From Bacillota bacterium (GTDB taxonomy: Bacteria > Bacillota > UBA5301 > Bu52): 48,628 nt of DNA. The DNA lies in the NCBI GenBank assembly GCA_014896355.1, contig JADBKO010000014.1, positions 1-48,628 on the forward strand, given 5' to 3'. This document shows positions 14,859-21,962 of this stretch, one piece after another (the stretch's first letter is position 1; each line of letters opens with the position of its first letter). A model generated the notes under the pieces. It had not been told where the DNA came from. It did no database searches and saw only the letters and a program-made list of their open reading frames with translations. The position numbers and the translations under genes are program-made.

Positions 14859-15347
14859 TCATTCCTGCAGCCGCGCGCGATCCGTCTCGTACCAGATCAC
14901 ATCTTCGGTTTTACGCCGTACCCCGATGGATGCCAAGACCTCATCGGGGTATTCCTTCAGGGCGTCTTTGGACACGGATTCCTTCGTGATGATGCAGTCC
15001 TTCATACCCCTCGCCTTGAGCGCCTCCAACACAGCCTTAACATTGCGCAGCAGAATGCTGGTGGTCCGGCGTAATCCCACGGTGCCAAAGTTCAGCACCC
15101 GGCTTCTGCCATTTAGCTCATCGAGATGGCGTTCCACGAAATCCTTGATCTCCAGGCCGAGTTTCTCCTTACGCTCCAGCAGGGGTTTGGCCTGCATCTC
15201 TTTTTCCAGCCGCAGGTCGGAGATCTTCTGCGTCAATTCGGCCTCGAGGGCCTCCACCTGTAGCTCGATCTCGCAGATGTCCTTGAGGTTCATGTCCACC
15301 TCTTCCCAGCTTTTCAGGCTGGGTGCGGCGAACCGCTGCCGTGCCAT
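14859..15347 (-). CDS. gam: Gam-like host-nuclease inhibitor
   Basis: A 162-residue protein of the Mu Gam family, a Ku-like double-strand-end binder that shields phage DNA from exonucleases. The family order is visible: an N-terminal coiled coil (CEIELQVEALEAELTQKISD then RLEKEMQAKPLLERKEKL), IKDFVERHLDEL, the NFGTVGLRRTTSI beta segment, AVLEALKARGMKDCI and the end DEVLASIGVRRKTEDVIWYE. Mu Gam has 174 residues. Its ATG directly follows the stop of a 35-codon ORF; GGAGGTG lies nine bases upstream. Confidence 0.95.
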   Translation of the reverse strand: MARQRFAAPSLKSWEEVDMNLKDICEIELQVEALEAELTQKISDLRLEKEMQAKPLLERKEKLGLEIKDFVERHLDELNGRSRVLNFGTVGLRRTTSILLRNVKAVLEALKARGMKDCIITKESVSKDALKEYPDEVLASIGVRRKTEDVIWYETDRARLQE

Positions 15348-15455
15348 TTACCGCGTCACCTCCATCCAGCATCGACCGAAACCGAGAAGCCTCCGCCACC
15401 AGGGAAGCCGCCGGGCATAGCCCACGAAGATGCGCACGGGTACTGTGCTTTTCAC
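15348..15455 (-). CDS. 35-residue basic peptide ORF upstream of gam
   Basis: A short ORF with GTG start and a good GGGAGGTG site six bases upstream; its TAA is immediately followed by the gam ATG, so the two are likely translationally coupled. The product is basic and aromatic (ARRLPWWRRLLGFGRC), possibly an amphipathic helix. No homologue is recognised. It may be a leader peptide or a real early protein; the tight fit between a strong ribosome site and gam is the main support. Confidence 0.5.
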   Translation of the reverse strand: MKSTVPVRIFVGYARRLPWWRRLLGFGRCWMEVTR

Positions 15456-15466
15456 TGGTTTCACCT

Positions 15467-15524
15467 CCCAGGAGAGAATCCAGGCTGTCCAGTCTAGGTT
15501 CTCTCCTCGGCGGTGACGCCGAGG
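15467..15524 (-). promoter_or_regulatory. two consecutive hairpins upstream of the 35-codon ORF
   Basis: On the minus strand CCTCGGCG-TCAC-CGCCGAGG (8-bp perfect stem, 15505-15524) is followed by AGGAGAGAA pairing with TTCTCTCCT (9-bp stem). The second arm ends one or two bases before the GGGAGGTG ribosome site of the small ORF, so the structure could affect translation of the small ORF and gam. No T-run follows, so they are not ordinary terminators. Confidence 0.45.
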
Positions 15525-15545
15525 AATGATTGCTGTCAGTGCCCC

Positions 15546-15722
15546 TTAAGGAGGCTGCTTGTCCGGGCTGTAGGCCTCGGCATCCTCCAGCAAATCCTCC
15601 CGCTCGCCATCCCACGGCTCGTCTTCCCACCACGCCGCCATCAGCAGCGCTGTGGACAAAACTCCGAAAACACCCCCGCAAATCAATCCGGCAATGAACA
15701 TACCCACGTCCCTGATGCCCAC
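15546..15722 (-). CDS. small membrane protein (DUF3789-like)
   Basis: A 58-residue protein with one membrane helix, FIAGLICGGVFGVLSTALLM, and an acidic cytoplasmic tail (EDEPWDGEREDLLEDAEAYS). The glycine-patterned helix FIAGLxxGGxxGV resembles DUF3789 proteins, which are frequent in phages and mobile elements of Firmicutes; function is unknown. GTG at 15722 is chosen since GGAGGG lies six bases upstream. It lies between the ATPase B gene and gam in the early operon. Confidence 0.68.
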   Translation of the reverse strand: MGIRDVGMFIAGLICGGVFGVLSTALLMAAWWEDEPWDGEREDLLEDAEAYSPDKQPP

Positions 15723-15768
15723 ATGCGTCCCTCCTCTACGGAATACTGAAGGGGACAAAGCTTCGGAC

Positions 15769-16716
15769 TCACGCCTGTAGGAACCTGCGAGCCTGCTGGA
15801 TATGTGCGCCGTTGATCAGCTCGCCTCGGGCCTGGGCGAGAGAGGCTGCGAGCAGATAGGTCTTGACGCACCCCCGGATGCCCTTTCCGTCATTGGCGAC
15901 CTGAAAAAGCTGTTCCAACACCTCTTTCCCCAACCCGCTCCGGCTGAATACCGTCTGAATGTCTTCCTGCGCCACCACGGGGTTCAGCTGCCGGCGAATC
16001 CCCACCCGGCTGAAGAACTGCGCATATTCCGACTGTGTGCGTCCACGCAGTTTGTAGTACAGCTCGTCGTTGCCGCAGAACACCATGCCCACCCGGGCTG
16101 CGTCGTGGATAGCCCGTAGGGTATTGATGGCCTTCGGGGACAGGTGCTGGCCCTCGTCGAAAATCACCAAGCGCCCAGACCCGCGCAGGGCCGCCGTGAT
16201 CTCCTTGGCCATACGCCGCGCCGACCCGTACTTCAGACCCAGGACGTCTGAGATCTCCTCCAACACCGCCTTCGCGCTGCTCAGGGTCGGGTTGACGCTG
16301 ATCATCACCACATCCCTGTGCGAACCGGTATACTCGCGCAGGGCCATGGTCTTTCCCAGGCCGGCGTCCCCGTGGATCAGCCCGATGGTCTGCACCCGGT
16401 GGGCATACTCGCAGACTTCGAAGACCTGCCGGGCCGCCGTGGTCAGTGCGAATTCCGGTTCCTTGGGCGCGGCTTGCTGCTCGATGTGCTTGTCCAAGCC
16501 ATAGTTGATGGCCTTGGCCGTCTCCAACATGTCGCCGGCGTACTTGCCAGACAAAAACTGGCTCAGGCGGGTAGTGGAAAATCCGATGAGCCGGGCTGCC
16601 TCGGTCTGAGACATGCCGCTTTGTGAGAGATAATTCCGGACGCGCTCCCGCGTCTGCTCGATGTACTGCTCTTCCTCTGTCGGGTGATTCATCGGTTCGG
16701 CCAATGCGGTGGACAT
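15769..16716 (-). CDS. transposition target-capture ATPase (MuB-like)
   Basis: A 315-residue AAA+ ATPase matching MuB (312 residues). An N-terminal XRE-type helix-turn-helix (YLSQSGMSQTEAARLIGFST) precedes the ATPase: Walker A at IHGDAGLGKTMALREY, Walker B at RLVIFDEGQHLSP, a sensor region VGMVFCGNDELY, and an arginine-rich HxxFFSRVGIRRQ-like part. The C-terminal domain (GIRGCVKTYLLAASLA) corresponds to the MuB DNA-binding end. It binds target DNA, activates the transposase and provides target immunity. GGAGGTG lies seven bases upstream; the gene follows the transposase by 28 bases. Confidence 0.94.
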   Translation of the reverse strand: MSTALAEPMNHPTEEEQYIEQTRERVRNYLSQSGMSQTEAARLIGFSTTRLSQFLSGKYAGDMLETAKAINYGLDKHIEQQAAPKEPEFALTTAARQVFEVCEYAHRVQTIGLIHGDAGLGKTMALREYTGSHRDVVMISVNPTLSSAKAVLEEISDVLGLKYGSARRMAKEITAALRGSGRLVIFDEGQHLSPKAINTLRAIHDAARVGMVFCGNDELYYKLRGRTQSEYAQFFSRVGIRRQLNPVVAQEDIQTVFSRSGLGKEVLEQLFQVANDGKGIRGCVKTYLLAASLAQARGELINGAHIQQARRFLQA

Positions 16717-16744
16717 TTTTCAGCACCTCCAGAACTTTGAATGG

Positions 16745-18792
16745 CTATTTTAGGACCCTCAATAAGGGCAGAAAGCGATGGGCATCGCCCACAGCGTGTT
16801 GCTGTGGCTTCTCCCCAGGCAACGGCATGGCGCGGATCACGGCCATGATGTCCCATTCTCCATCATGGGGGGCCTGCTCCCGGCTGGCCGCCGTAGCCTG
16901 GACCTGGGCTGCCGCCACTTCCTTGGCCGCCTGACGCAGCTCCTGCGACACCGGGTGGATTTCCGTCACCCGGCAGGGGGTGGGTGCTTGGCCTTGCTTT
17001 TTCCGTTCCTGCTCCCGGCGCAGCTTTCCGGCCTCCACGCGGGTCTGCAGGATTTCCTGCGACGTGATGCAGCCCATGTCCCTCCGTATCGCTGCCAGCT
17101 CCCTGCGCCGCTTGGCCCGGATACGCTGCGCCTGTTTCAGGTCCTCGCTACTGGCCCCAAAGGGCAAGGGCGTCTGAATCATGGGGGCATCCAGGAACCG
17201 TCCATCCGGCCTGAACACATACACCCGGGCGGCATCGGACTGGTCGTAGCGGACTGCCACACTTTCACCGAGATGATCCTGCAAGACCTCGCTCCAGTAG
17301 CGCTGGCCCCACACGCGGATGCCGCCTTTCTGGATCGTGAACAGACGGCCTTCCGCATAGGGCATCATGAGCATTTTGAGCACGTCCCGATCCACGTGCT
17401 TGACTGGGCGCAAGTGCGCGTATTTCTCCCATGCCTGGCGCGGGCTCATACCCTCCATGTCCGGTGCCGTATGTGGGCGCTCATTGAATACATGGATGAT
17501 GAAATCTGATAGCTTAGGGAATAGTTCCGGGATCGTCATGAGGTTTCTCCGGTCGGAGATGGCCCGTTCGGCATCCTCCGGACGGTTGCCCGGCCGGTTG
17601 CCAAGATAGGTTTCGAACATCTTGCAGAAGCTCTCGTGCAACTCGCGGAACGAACGCTCCGCGTCCCCCTTGCTCGTAGGGTTCTCGGGGATGGAGAAAT
17701 GGACCGCGACTCCGAGGGTCTCCACCAGGGATCGGACGTACGGCTCGTCGAACTCCATCCGTTCCCGGCTCCGGTGGCCGCGGCCGGCAAAGCTATATCC
17801 TGTGTACTCACGGCCGTTATCTAAGAGCAGGGAATCCGGAATGCCGATTTCCGGATTCATGGCCGCCATGCCAAATGCAGCCATGGTCGAATCTTGGCAC
17901 GGGTGTTCGGTTATTGCCCAGCCGACGTAGCGCCGGGTTCGGAAATCCACCATGGCTGACAACCAGGGGCGAATTACTCTCCCGGTCTCTGTCCGGCAGG
18001 CGAAGTCATCTGGAAATGGTCCATGACAAAGACCCCGCCGGGTGGGACAGATGTATGGTCCCGGTCTACGTAGGGTGCGGCTTTCAGATACCATGCTGAA
18101 GGGCCTTCCCGCAGGAAGATCAGCATCTCTCGGGAAAACTCCCGCGCCGCCCGCCGGCGAAAAGCAGATTCGCTGGGCACTTCGTGCAGCCGTCCTTCCA
18201 GCGAGGCCATATCCCGGACGGTACGATAGCACTGCATATGAGAACGCTTGTTCTGATGGAGGTACAGGGCGCAATACTTGGCCCACAGGTCATCTGGCAC
18301 GGAGGTTTCTCCAGCGCGAGCGGTGCCGCGCCGGTCAATCAGGGACGATTCCCCCTGCTCCCTGCGGGCCTTCTCCCAGCGGTGAAGGGTGGCCACGGAC
18401 AAAGAGCGGCCTGGGTGAGATTCCCTCCACATCTGCACGAACTGCTTGTCCAGCTTGTGGGCGCCTGCTTCTGCCGCATGGGCCTGGCGGTAGGCCTGCC
18501 AGGCCGCCAGGGTCTCCAGCCGCTCGCCCAGCTCCCGCCTGGCATCCTCGGGGGTGGCGGACAGGTCCGCCGGCGTCTCCTGCTGGGTGGCCATGGTGCG
18601 GAAGTAGTCCGCCTGCACTTTGGCCGGCAGGCCCGACAGGGGTATGAGCAGCATTCTCCCACCCCGTCCGGCTCCGACTTCCTCGTAGCGCACCTCGCCG
18701 TATTTGCCGGCGGCGGCGTTGTGGCGTACCGTGCGTATCGGGGCGCCCACCAGTCTTGCCACCTGTTCCACGGTCAGGTATGGTTGGTTCAT
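16745..18792 (-). pseudogene. MuA-type DDE transposase, split by one frameshift
   Basis: Two overlapping reading frames make one transposase of about 681 codons (MuA has 663). The 5' frame (17974-18792, 272 codons) holds the N-terminal DNA-binding domains: LTVEQVARLVGAPIRTVRHNA and later a second helix-turn-helix (LSVATLHRWEKARREQG). The 3' frame carries the whole catalytic triad: Asp in AMVDFRTRR (17945-17947), Asp in LLLDNGREY (17819-17821) and Glu in KGDAERSFREL (17657-17659). The frames join if one G is restored near 18004-18010, giving DHFQM-DFACR. No canonical slippery heptamer is present, so a deletion or sequencing error is more likely than recoding. Confidence 0.88.
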
Positions 18793-18956
18793 CTCCTGGC
18801 CCTCCGTGGCACGGGATCACGCGTGTGGGATGCGGAACGCCGGGCAATCCCGTCCACCCGCAGGGTGACGCGGGGAGTCTGGCCCTCGCGGCCCGTCCCG
18901 ATCTCTAGGACCGTCCGGACTCCTTGCCGGATGATTCCGATGCACAACACTCGCAT
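18789..18956 (-). CDS. 55-residue early protein coupled to the transposase
   Basis: A small ORF whose TGA overlaps the transposase ATG (ATGA), with AAGGAG nine bases before its own ATG. The product starts MRVLCIGIIRQGVRTVLEIG and continues with a beta-rich, basic sequence (GQTPRVTLRVDGIARRS). No family is recognised. Strong ribosome site and four-base overlap argue that it is translated as part of the early operon and may help set transposase levels through coupling. Confidence 0.6.
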   Translation of the reverse strand: MRVLCIGIIRQGVRTVLEIGTGREGQTPRVTLRVDGIARRSASHTRDPVPRRARR

Positions 18957-19095
18957 TGCCCAACACTCCTTGCGCTGCTCTTTGAGAGGACGGGAGGCGC
19001 GGCGGCCGATGTCGTCGGGCCTCCGGTCGTATCAAAGGTGTTTGCGGCGAAACCGCCGAACTTTGCCAATGGCGCCGGCCTCTGGAGTTGATGCT

Positions 19096-19338
19096 ATGTC
19101 GAAGCTCGATCTGGATAGCGTGTTTGGGGATCAGGAGCTTAACTTCCAGTGTCCTGGTTGCGGCCATCGGTTTCCGGTCAAGTTCCGCGAATTGAGCCGG
19201 GAGGGGAACGAGGTCTTGTGTCCGAGTTGCCGCCGATCCATCGTAATCAACCATACGGCGGAAACCAGGCGAGGTCTTCAGCAGGTGAATAAATCTCTCC
19301 AAGACCTCGAACGTACCCTCAAACGGCTCGGCAAGTAG
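19096..19338 (+). CDS. small zinc-ribbon protein on the opposite strand
   Basis: An 80-residue protein with C-P-G-C (residues 19-22) and C-P-S-C (42-45), a classic two-knuckle zinc ribbon, followed by a coiled-coil tail (RRGLQQVNKSLQDLERTLKR). It is one of only two plus-strand genes in the prophage segment and converges on the 50-residue ORF, with only four bases between the stops. It therefore has its own promoter and may be a cargo ('moron') gene. ATG at 19096 with GGAG eight bases upstream is preferred; an in-frame ATG at 19069 would add nine residues. Function unknown. Confidence 0.75.
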   Translation: MSKLDLDSVFGDQELNFQCPGCGHRFPVKFRELSREGNEVLCPSCRRSIVINHTAETRRGLQQVNKSLQDLERTLKRLGK

Positions 19339-19342
19339 CTCC

Positions 19343-19495
19343 CTAAATCCCGGTCGGCGCCGCTTTCTGTCGAAGCTGCTCGTACTTGTCGGCTAGTTCT
19401 TCGACCCTGCGCTTGAGTTCATCAAGTTTTTGGAGTGCCGGTCGTACATCGACGTCCAACTCCACCATCAGGCGCGTTTTCGAGTTACCCTCCAT
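19343..19495 (-). CDS. 50-residue coiled-coil early protein
   Basis: A short ORF with a strong GGAGGGAGGTG site seven bases before its ATG. The product opens MEGNSKTRLMVELDVDVRPA and continues LQKLDELKRRVEELADKYEQ, a heptad-patterned coiled coil. The N-terminal RLMVELDVDV strand plus helix suggests a small dimeric, possibly DNA-binding, early protein. It lies 26 bases after the preceding early gene and converges with the zinc-ribbon gene. Family not recognised. Confidence 0.65.
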   Translation of the reverse strand: MEGNSKTRLMVELDVDVRPALQKLDELKRRVEELADKYEQLRQKAAPTGI

Positions 19496-19521
19496 GGTTT
19501 CACACCTCCCTCCGCCGCGCT

Positions 19522-19995
19522 TTACCGCATTTTGCTGAGATACTCACGTAGCTGGCGTTCCTTGGCGGACAGCTGTTGCTTCTGGACCGTAATCCGGCCC
19601 AGTTCGGCCATGACCGCCTGCTCCGTTTCAAACAAGTGACATCCCAGGGGCTGGAGGATCGTTCGCAGCAGTTCCCGATCCCCAGTGACGTAACAGAATG
19701 CCGCCAGCAGTTCCGCTGGAAAACGCCGGTCATCCCGGCTCTCCGCGGACCACGCGTTCAGCATGGATTCGGTGACCTCGCATCCGGTCAGTTCGGAGAT
19801 CCGCCCGGCGATCTCCCAACGTTTCATGCCGCTCTTGCGGATCGCCTCCGAAATGCCGGCACGGATCAGGGTGGCTTGATTCATGCTGCCGGCCGCGGGA
19901 TCCTGGGCCGTGGCGGCCGCCTCCCTCACCAACGCGTCAAACAGGCTGAGCTGGTTATCCGTCTTCCCGGCAACCGGCGCCTTACGTTTTGTCAC
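19522..19995 (-). CDS. early-region DNA-binding-like protein
   Basis: A 157-residue protein between the Ner-like gene and the transposase block. An N-terminal basic segment is followed by QLSLFDALVREAA, then a helical domain (ATLIRAGISEAIRKSGMKRW, EIAGRISELTGCEVTESMLN) that looks like a helix-turn-helix of the regulator type, and a C-terminal coiled coil (AVMAELGRITVQKQQLSAKE). The GTG at 19995 has AGGAGG eight bases upstream, better than the longer start at 20037. Similar genes occupy this slot in Mu-like phages of Gram-positive hosts; role unknown, possibly replication or regulation. Confidence 0.72.
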   Translation of the reverse strand: MTKRKAPVAGKTDNQLSLFDALVREAAATAQDPAAGSMNQATLIRAGISEAIRKSGMKRWEIAGRISELTGCEVTESMLNAWSAESRDDRRFPAELLAAFCYVTGDRELLRTILQPLGCHLFETEQAVMAELGRITVQKQQLSAKERQLREYLSKMR

Positions 19996-20106
19996 CTCGG
20001 CCGCCTCCTTCCTTGGTGTCCCGCGGGCCAGCGTCAAAACCCGCGTCCACGATCTCCGTTGAACCTGGGTGCGGGTCCGGATATAATGGAAGCGAAGCTG
20101 AACGAA

Positions 20107-20304
20107 TTAAGCGACGTACTCCGGGAACACTTCGTGGACAGGCCGCCCGATGGCACGGGCAATGGCTGCTTCAATACGAGCACTTCGGGCCTTGCGATCA
20201 ATTACTTGCGAGACCGCAGCCGCTCGGACGCCTAGCTGTTCCGCGATGCGCTGCTGCCGGATGCCGCGCAGCATGAGCTGCGCGCGAATCTCCCGAGGGG
20301 TCAT
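20107..20304 (-). CDS. ner: Ner-like early regulator
   Basis: A 65-residue DNA-binding protein that is the first gene of the early operon, facing the repressor. The helix-turn-helix is QQRIAEQLGVRAAAVSQVID, followed by ARIEAAIARAIGRPVHEVFP, the closing pattern of Ner/Nlp proteins (A-x-A-I-G-x-P-x-x-x-x-W/F-P). In Mu, Ner dampens both the early and repressor promoters to favour lytic growth. The ATG at 20304 has AGGAGGTG four bases upstream, which decides it over the longer frame starting at 20388. Confidence 0.87.
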   Translation of the reverse strand: MTPREIRAQLMLRGIRQQRIAEQLGVRAAAVSQVIDRKARSARIEAAIARAIGRPVHEVFPEYVA

Positions 20305-20330
20305 GGTGCACCTCCTGAGGGGGACGTGTA

Positions 20331-20360
20331 ATTCTACGTACTTAACTTTTACAGCACCAA
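20331..20360 (-). promoter_or_regulatory. candidate early (ner) promoter
   Basis: On the minus strand TTGGTG (20355-20360) and TAGAAT (20331-20336) are separated by 18 bases, 27 bases upstream of the ner start. The -10 overlaps the left arm of the operator dyad, so a protein bound there would block it. Confidence 0.5.
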
Positions 20361-20381
20361 GTATAATAGTTAATAACGTAG
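20334..20381. promoter_or_regulatory. dyad operator between repressor and ner
   Basis: CTACGTACTTAAC (20334-20346) and GTTAATAACGTAG (20369-20381) are inverted copies matching at 11 of 13 positions across a 22-base spacer. The spacer holds a perfect TATAAT (20362-20367) for the plus-strand repressor gene. The arms overlap the -10 of the early promoter on one side and the start region of the repressor transcript on the other, the expected layout for a lysis/lysogeny switch. Confidence 0.65.
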
Positions 20382-20390
20382 GTGTCAATA

Positions 20391-20816
20391 GTGGATGCCG
20401 AAAAAGACCAGCAGAAACGAGAGATGGGCGAGCGCATAAGGGCGGTCAGAGGGGAAGCCTCGCAGGCCGCATTTGCGCAGGCATTAGGTTTTTCTCAGGG
20501 TTACATAGCGGATGTAGAGCGCGGCCGGACCAAACCGAGCATAGAACTCCTCCGAGCCATAAACGTTAAATACAATGCAAGCATCGAGTGGATAATCACT
20601 GGGAAGGAGCACGCCCCGAGGGATAGCAGAAATATATCGTCAGAAGACGAGGCATGCTTCGCTACGGTCCTGGACACGCTGTGGCATATGTACAAGACGG
20701 CAGACGACAAGACGAGAGCTTGGATCGAAATTCAGCTCAGGAGGGCTATCCCTGAATTGGGTGAATTGACTGACGCACAAAAAAAACAGCACGGAGCTGC
20801 GGCTGAAAGCGCATGA
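20391..20816 (+). CDS. XRE-family phage repressor (Mu c-like)
   Basis: A 141-residue regulator divergent from the early operon. The XRE helix-turn-helix is QAAFAQALGFSQGYIADVER followed by GRTKPSIELLRAIN and VKYNASIEWIITGK, the standard Cro/C1-type fold. The C-terminal helical part (LDTLWHMYKTADDKTRAWIE) may mediate oligomerisation. It would keep the prophage silent by binding the adjacent dyad. GTG at 20391 is chosen since AGGTG lies six bases upstream; GTG at 20382 is part of that site. Its base composition is less GC-rich than the neighbouring genes. Confidence 0.87.
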   Translation: MDAEKDQQKREMGERIRAVRGEASQAAFAQALGFSQGYIADVERGRTKPSIELLRAINVKYNASIEWIITGKEHAPRDSRNISSEDEACFATVLDTLWHMYKTADDKTRAWIEIQLRRAIPELGELTDAQKKQHGAAAESA

Positions 20817-21084
20817 AATGGGGCTCCGAATAATCTCGCAGCCCTATCGCCAGCCAAGGGAGTGATGACCCCGGAGCCGGAAAGATCGTTTGCCTTAGCA
20901 GCATAAGGTGAGAGTAGGCAAGGACATAGAAACCAGGCTGGTTTTTGTACCCCCACCCGGTATCGACCCTTTGCCTTTGTCCTTTGCCTTTGTCCGGCAG
21001 CCTTGGAGCACCTTTTTGGGGGGGCATTAAACGTCTAAAACGCCTATTTAATGGGCCTTAAACGCGTAGCCGCCCCGCCGAATC
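20817..21084. other. non-coding left-end region with short repeats
   Basis: No credible gene. It holds a 7-bp inverted repeat (GGCTCCG 20822-20828 with CGGAGCC 20872-20878), a 13-bp tandem duplication CCTTTGCCTTTGT (20968-20993) and TTAAACG copies at 21027-21033 and 21058-21064 with TAAAACG between. It probably carries regulatory and transposition-related sites of the prophage left end. Confidence 0.6.
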
Positions 21085-21106
21085 CCTGTCTCATTTTACG
21101 CGCCGG
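21085..21106 (-). repeat. left-end repeat L3, candidate transposase site
   Basis: Carries CCTGTCTCATTTTACGCGCCGG minus its last bases as core CCTGTCTCATTTTAC; the innermost of three same-orientation copies, about 213-234 bases from the phage terminus. Confidence 0.68.
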
Positions 21107-21193
21107 ATTTTCGGAGTCAACCAGGCGGCAGGCGGATCAAAAACGGCTTACTGCCTGAGCGGTCCGTGCGACGGGTCGCAACAGTCCCACGAT

Positions 21194-21215
21194 CCTGTCT
21201 CATTCTACTTTCTTG
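21194..21215 (-). repeat. left-end repeat L2, candidate transposase site
   Basis: Core CCTGTCTCATTCTAC, differing from the other copies at one or two core bases; 104-125 bases from the terminus, comparable to the L1-L2 spacing of phage Mu. Confidence 0.68.
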
Positions 21216-21290
21216 CAAGCGCCATACCCCCCATAAACCCCAAATCGCCCTTCCCGTCTCGCCGCGTCCCGGGTAGTCCCGCCTTGTCCC

Positions 21291-21312
21291 CCTGTCTCAT
21301 TTCACGCGTCGG
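21291..21312 (-). repeat. left-end repeat L1, candidate transposase site
   Basis: Core CCTGTCTCATTTCAC followed by GCGTCGG; lies six bases inside the proposed terminus, as L1 does in Mu (bases 6-27). Confidence 0.7.
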
Positions 21313-21318
21313 GTTACA
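21313..21318 (-). other. prophage left terminus (5'-TGTAAC on the phage strand)
   Basis: The plus strand reads GTTACA then GGAGG. Mu-type elements end in 5'-TG; the CA at 21317-21318 is the only CA placed correctly outside the outermost repeat. The next five bases (GGAGG, 21319-21323) would be the target duplication, testable at the missing right end. Confidence 0.6.
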
Positions 21319-21327
21319 GGAGGGGCG

Positions 21328-21954
21328 GTGTCACTGCCGTTGCAGGCAGGGCAGTACCCCCCGGCTGATACGGGGCGCACCGTGAAAGTGGCCGATCTAG
21401 AGGCCCTGCGCCAAGGCCGTCCCTTTTTTGTAGCAGAAGAATGGAATGTCGCCCCCCGGCCTGTCCTGGCCGCGGCTGGCGGGATAGCAACACCAGACGG
21501 CAACGCTGGGGTTCGCGTCCAGGCGGCGGCCGCGACCGCGCCGGGCGGGGCGGCGCAAATAGCCCCGCCAGGCAGCCAGGCGGAGCAGGCTAGCGCCCGC
21601 TCCCCCGCCAGCGCCCCTGAGGATGCGAACACGAACGAGTCCTGTCCCGAATCGACTGCACCCGGGAGGAAATCCAGGCCGGGCGTGCCTGTTACGGACG
21701 CGCAAGTCCTGAGCCCACCAGTGCGCACGTACGTTTCCGAGTATATCCTTCGCGGTATCGTGACGGGTCCCAGGGGCGCTACGGCGGCTTTGCAGCGACA
21801 GGACGGCGGCCCGGTGCTGGTGGTGGCGACGGGGGGACGTGCAGGCGATGAGGACGTGGTGGCCATCAAGGACGGCTGCGTAATCCTGGCGAAGGACGGG
21901 GCCACAGCAAAATTGCAGCTGGAAAGTCCCCCGGGAATCGTGACCAGCCCCTGA
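21328..21954 (+). pseudogene. GspC/PilP-like protein, 5' end lost to the prophage
   Basis: A 208-codon remnant whose C-terminal part (TYVSEYILRGIVTGPRGATA, then LVVATGGRAGDEDV and IKDGCVILAKDG with LQLES) matches the HR/PilP beta domain of the GspC family, which links secretin and inner-membrane platform. A long Ala/Pro/Gly-rich linker precedes it. The N-terminal cytoplasmic tail and membrane anchor expected for GspC are absent, and the reading frame runs back into the prophage end, hitting a stop at 21274. A GTG at 21328 with AGGAGG at the junction could still give a soluble fragment. PilP is an alternative identity. Confidence 0.7.
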
Positions 21955-21962
21955 AGGGATCC

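Larger units (their letters stand above)
1..21318 (-). mobile_element. Mu-like transposable prophage, left part (right end outside window)
   Basis: Gene content and order match Mu-type transposable phages: repressor, Ner, transposase A, ATPase B, Gam, GemA, Mor, lysis genes, then gp27-gp28-gp29-gp30, I/Z, T, gp36, sheath, tube and tail chaperone. All genes run leftwards except the repressor and one small zinc-ribbon gene. The left terminus is placed at 21318 because the plus strand there reads TTACA (5'-TGTAA on the phage strand, the TG...CA rule of Mu-type ends), six bases outside the outermost of three repeats. The tail tape measure, baseplate, fibre genes and right end would lie left of position 1. 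The transposase frameshift suggests the element may be defective. Confidence 0.93.

Noticed and set aside
15890-16726. 278-codon minus-strand frame
   Set aside because: Shadow of the MuB-like ATPase gene; no motif of its own.
18004-18018. Programmed frameshift in the transposase
   Set aside because: No slippery heptamer or obvious stimulatory structure is at the joint; a one-base deletion or error explains it better.
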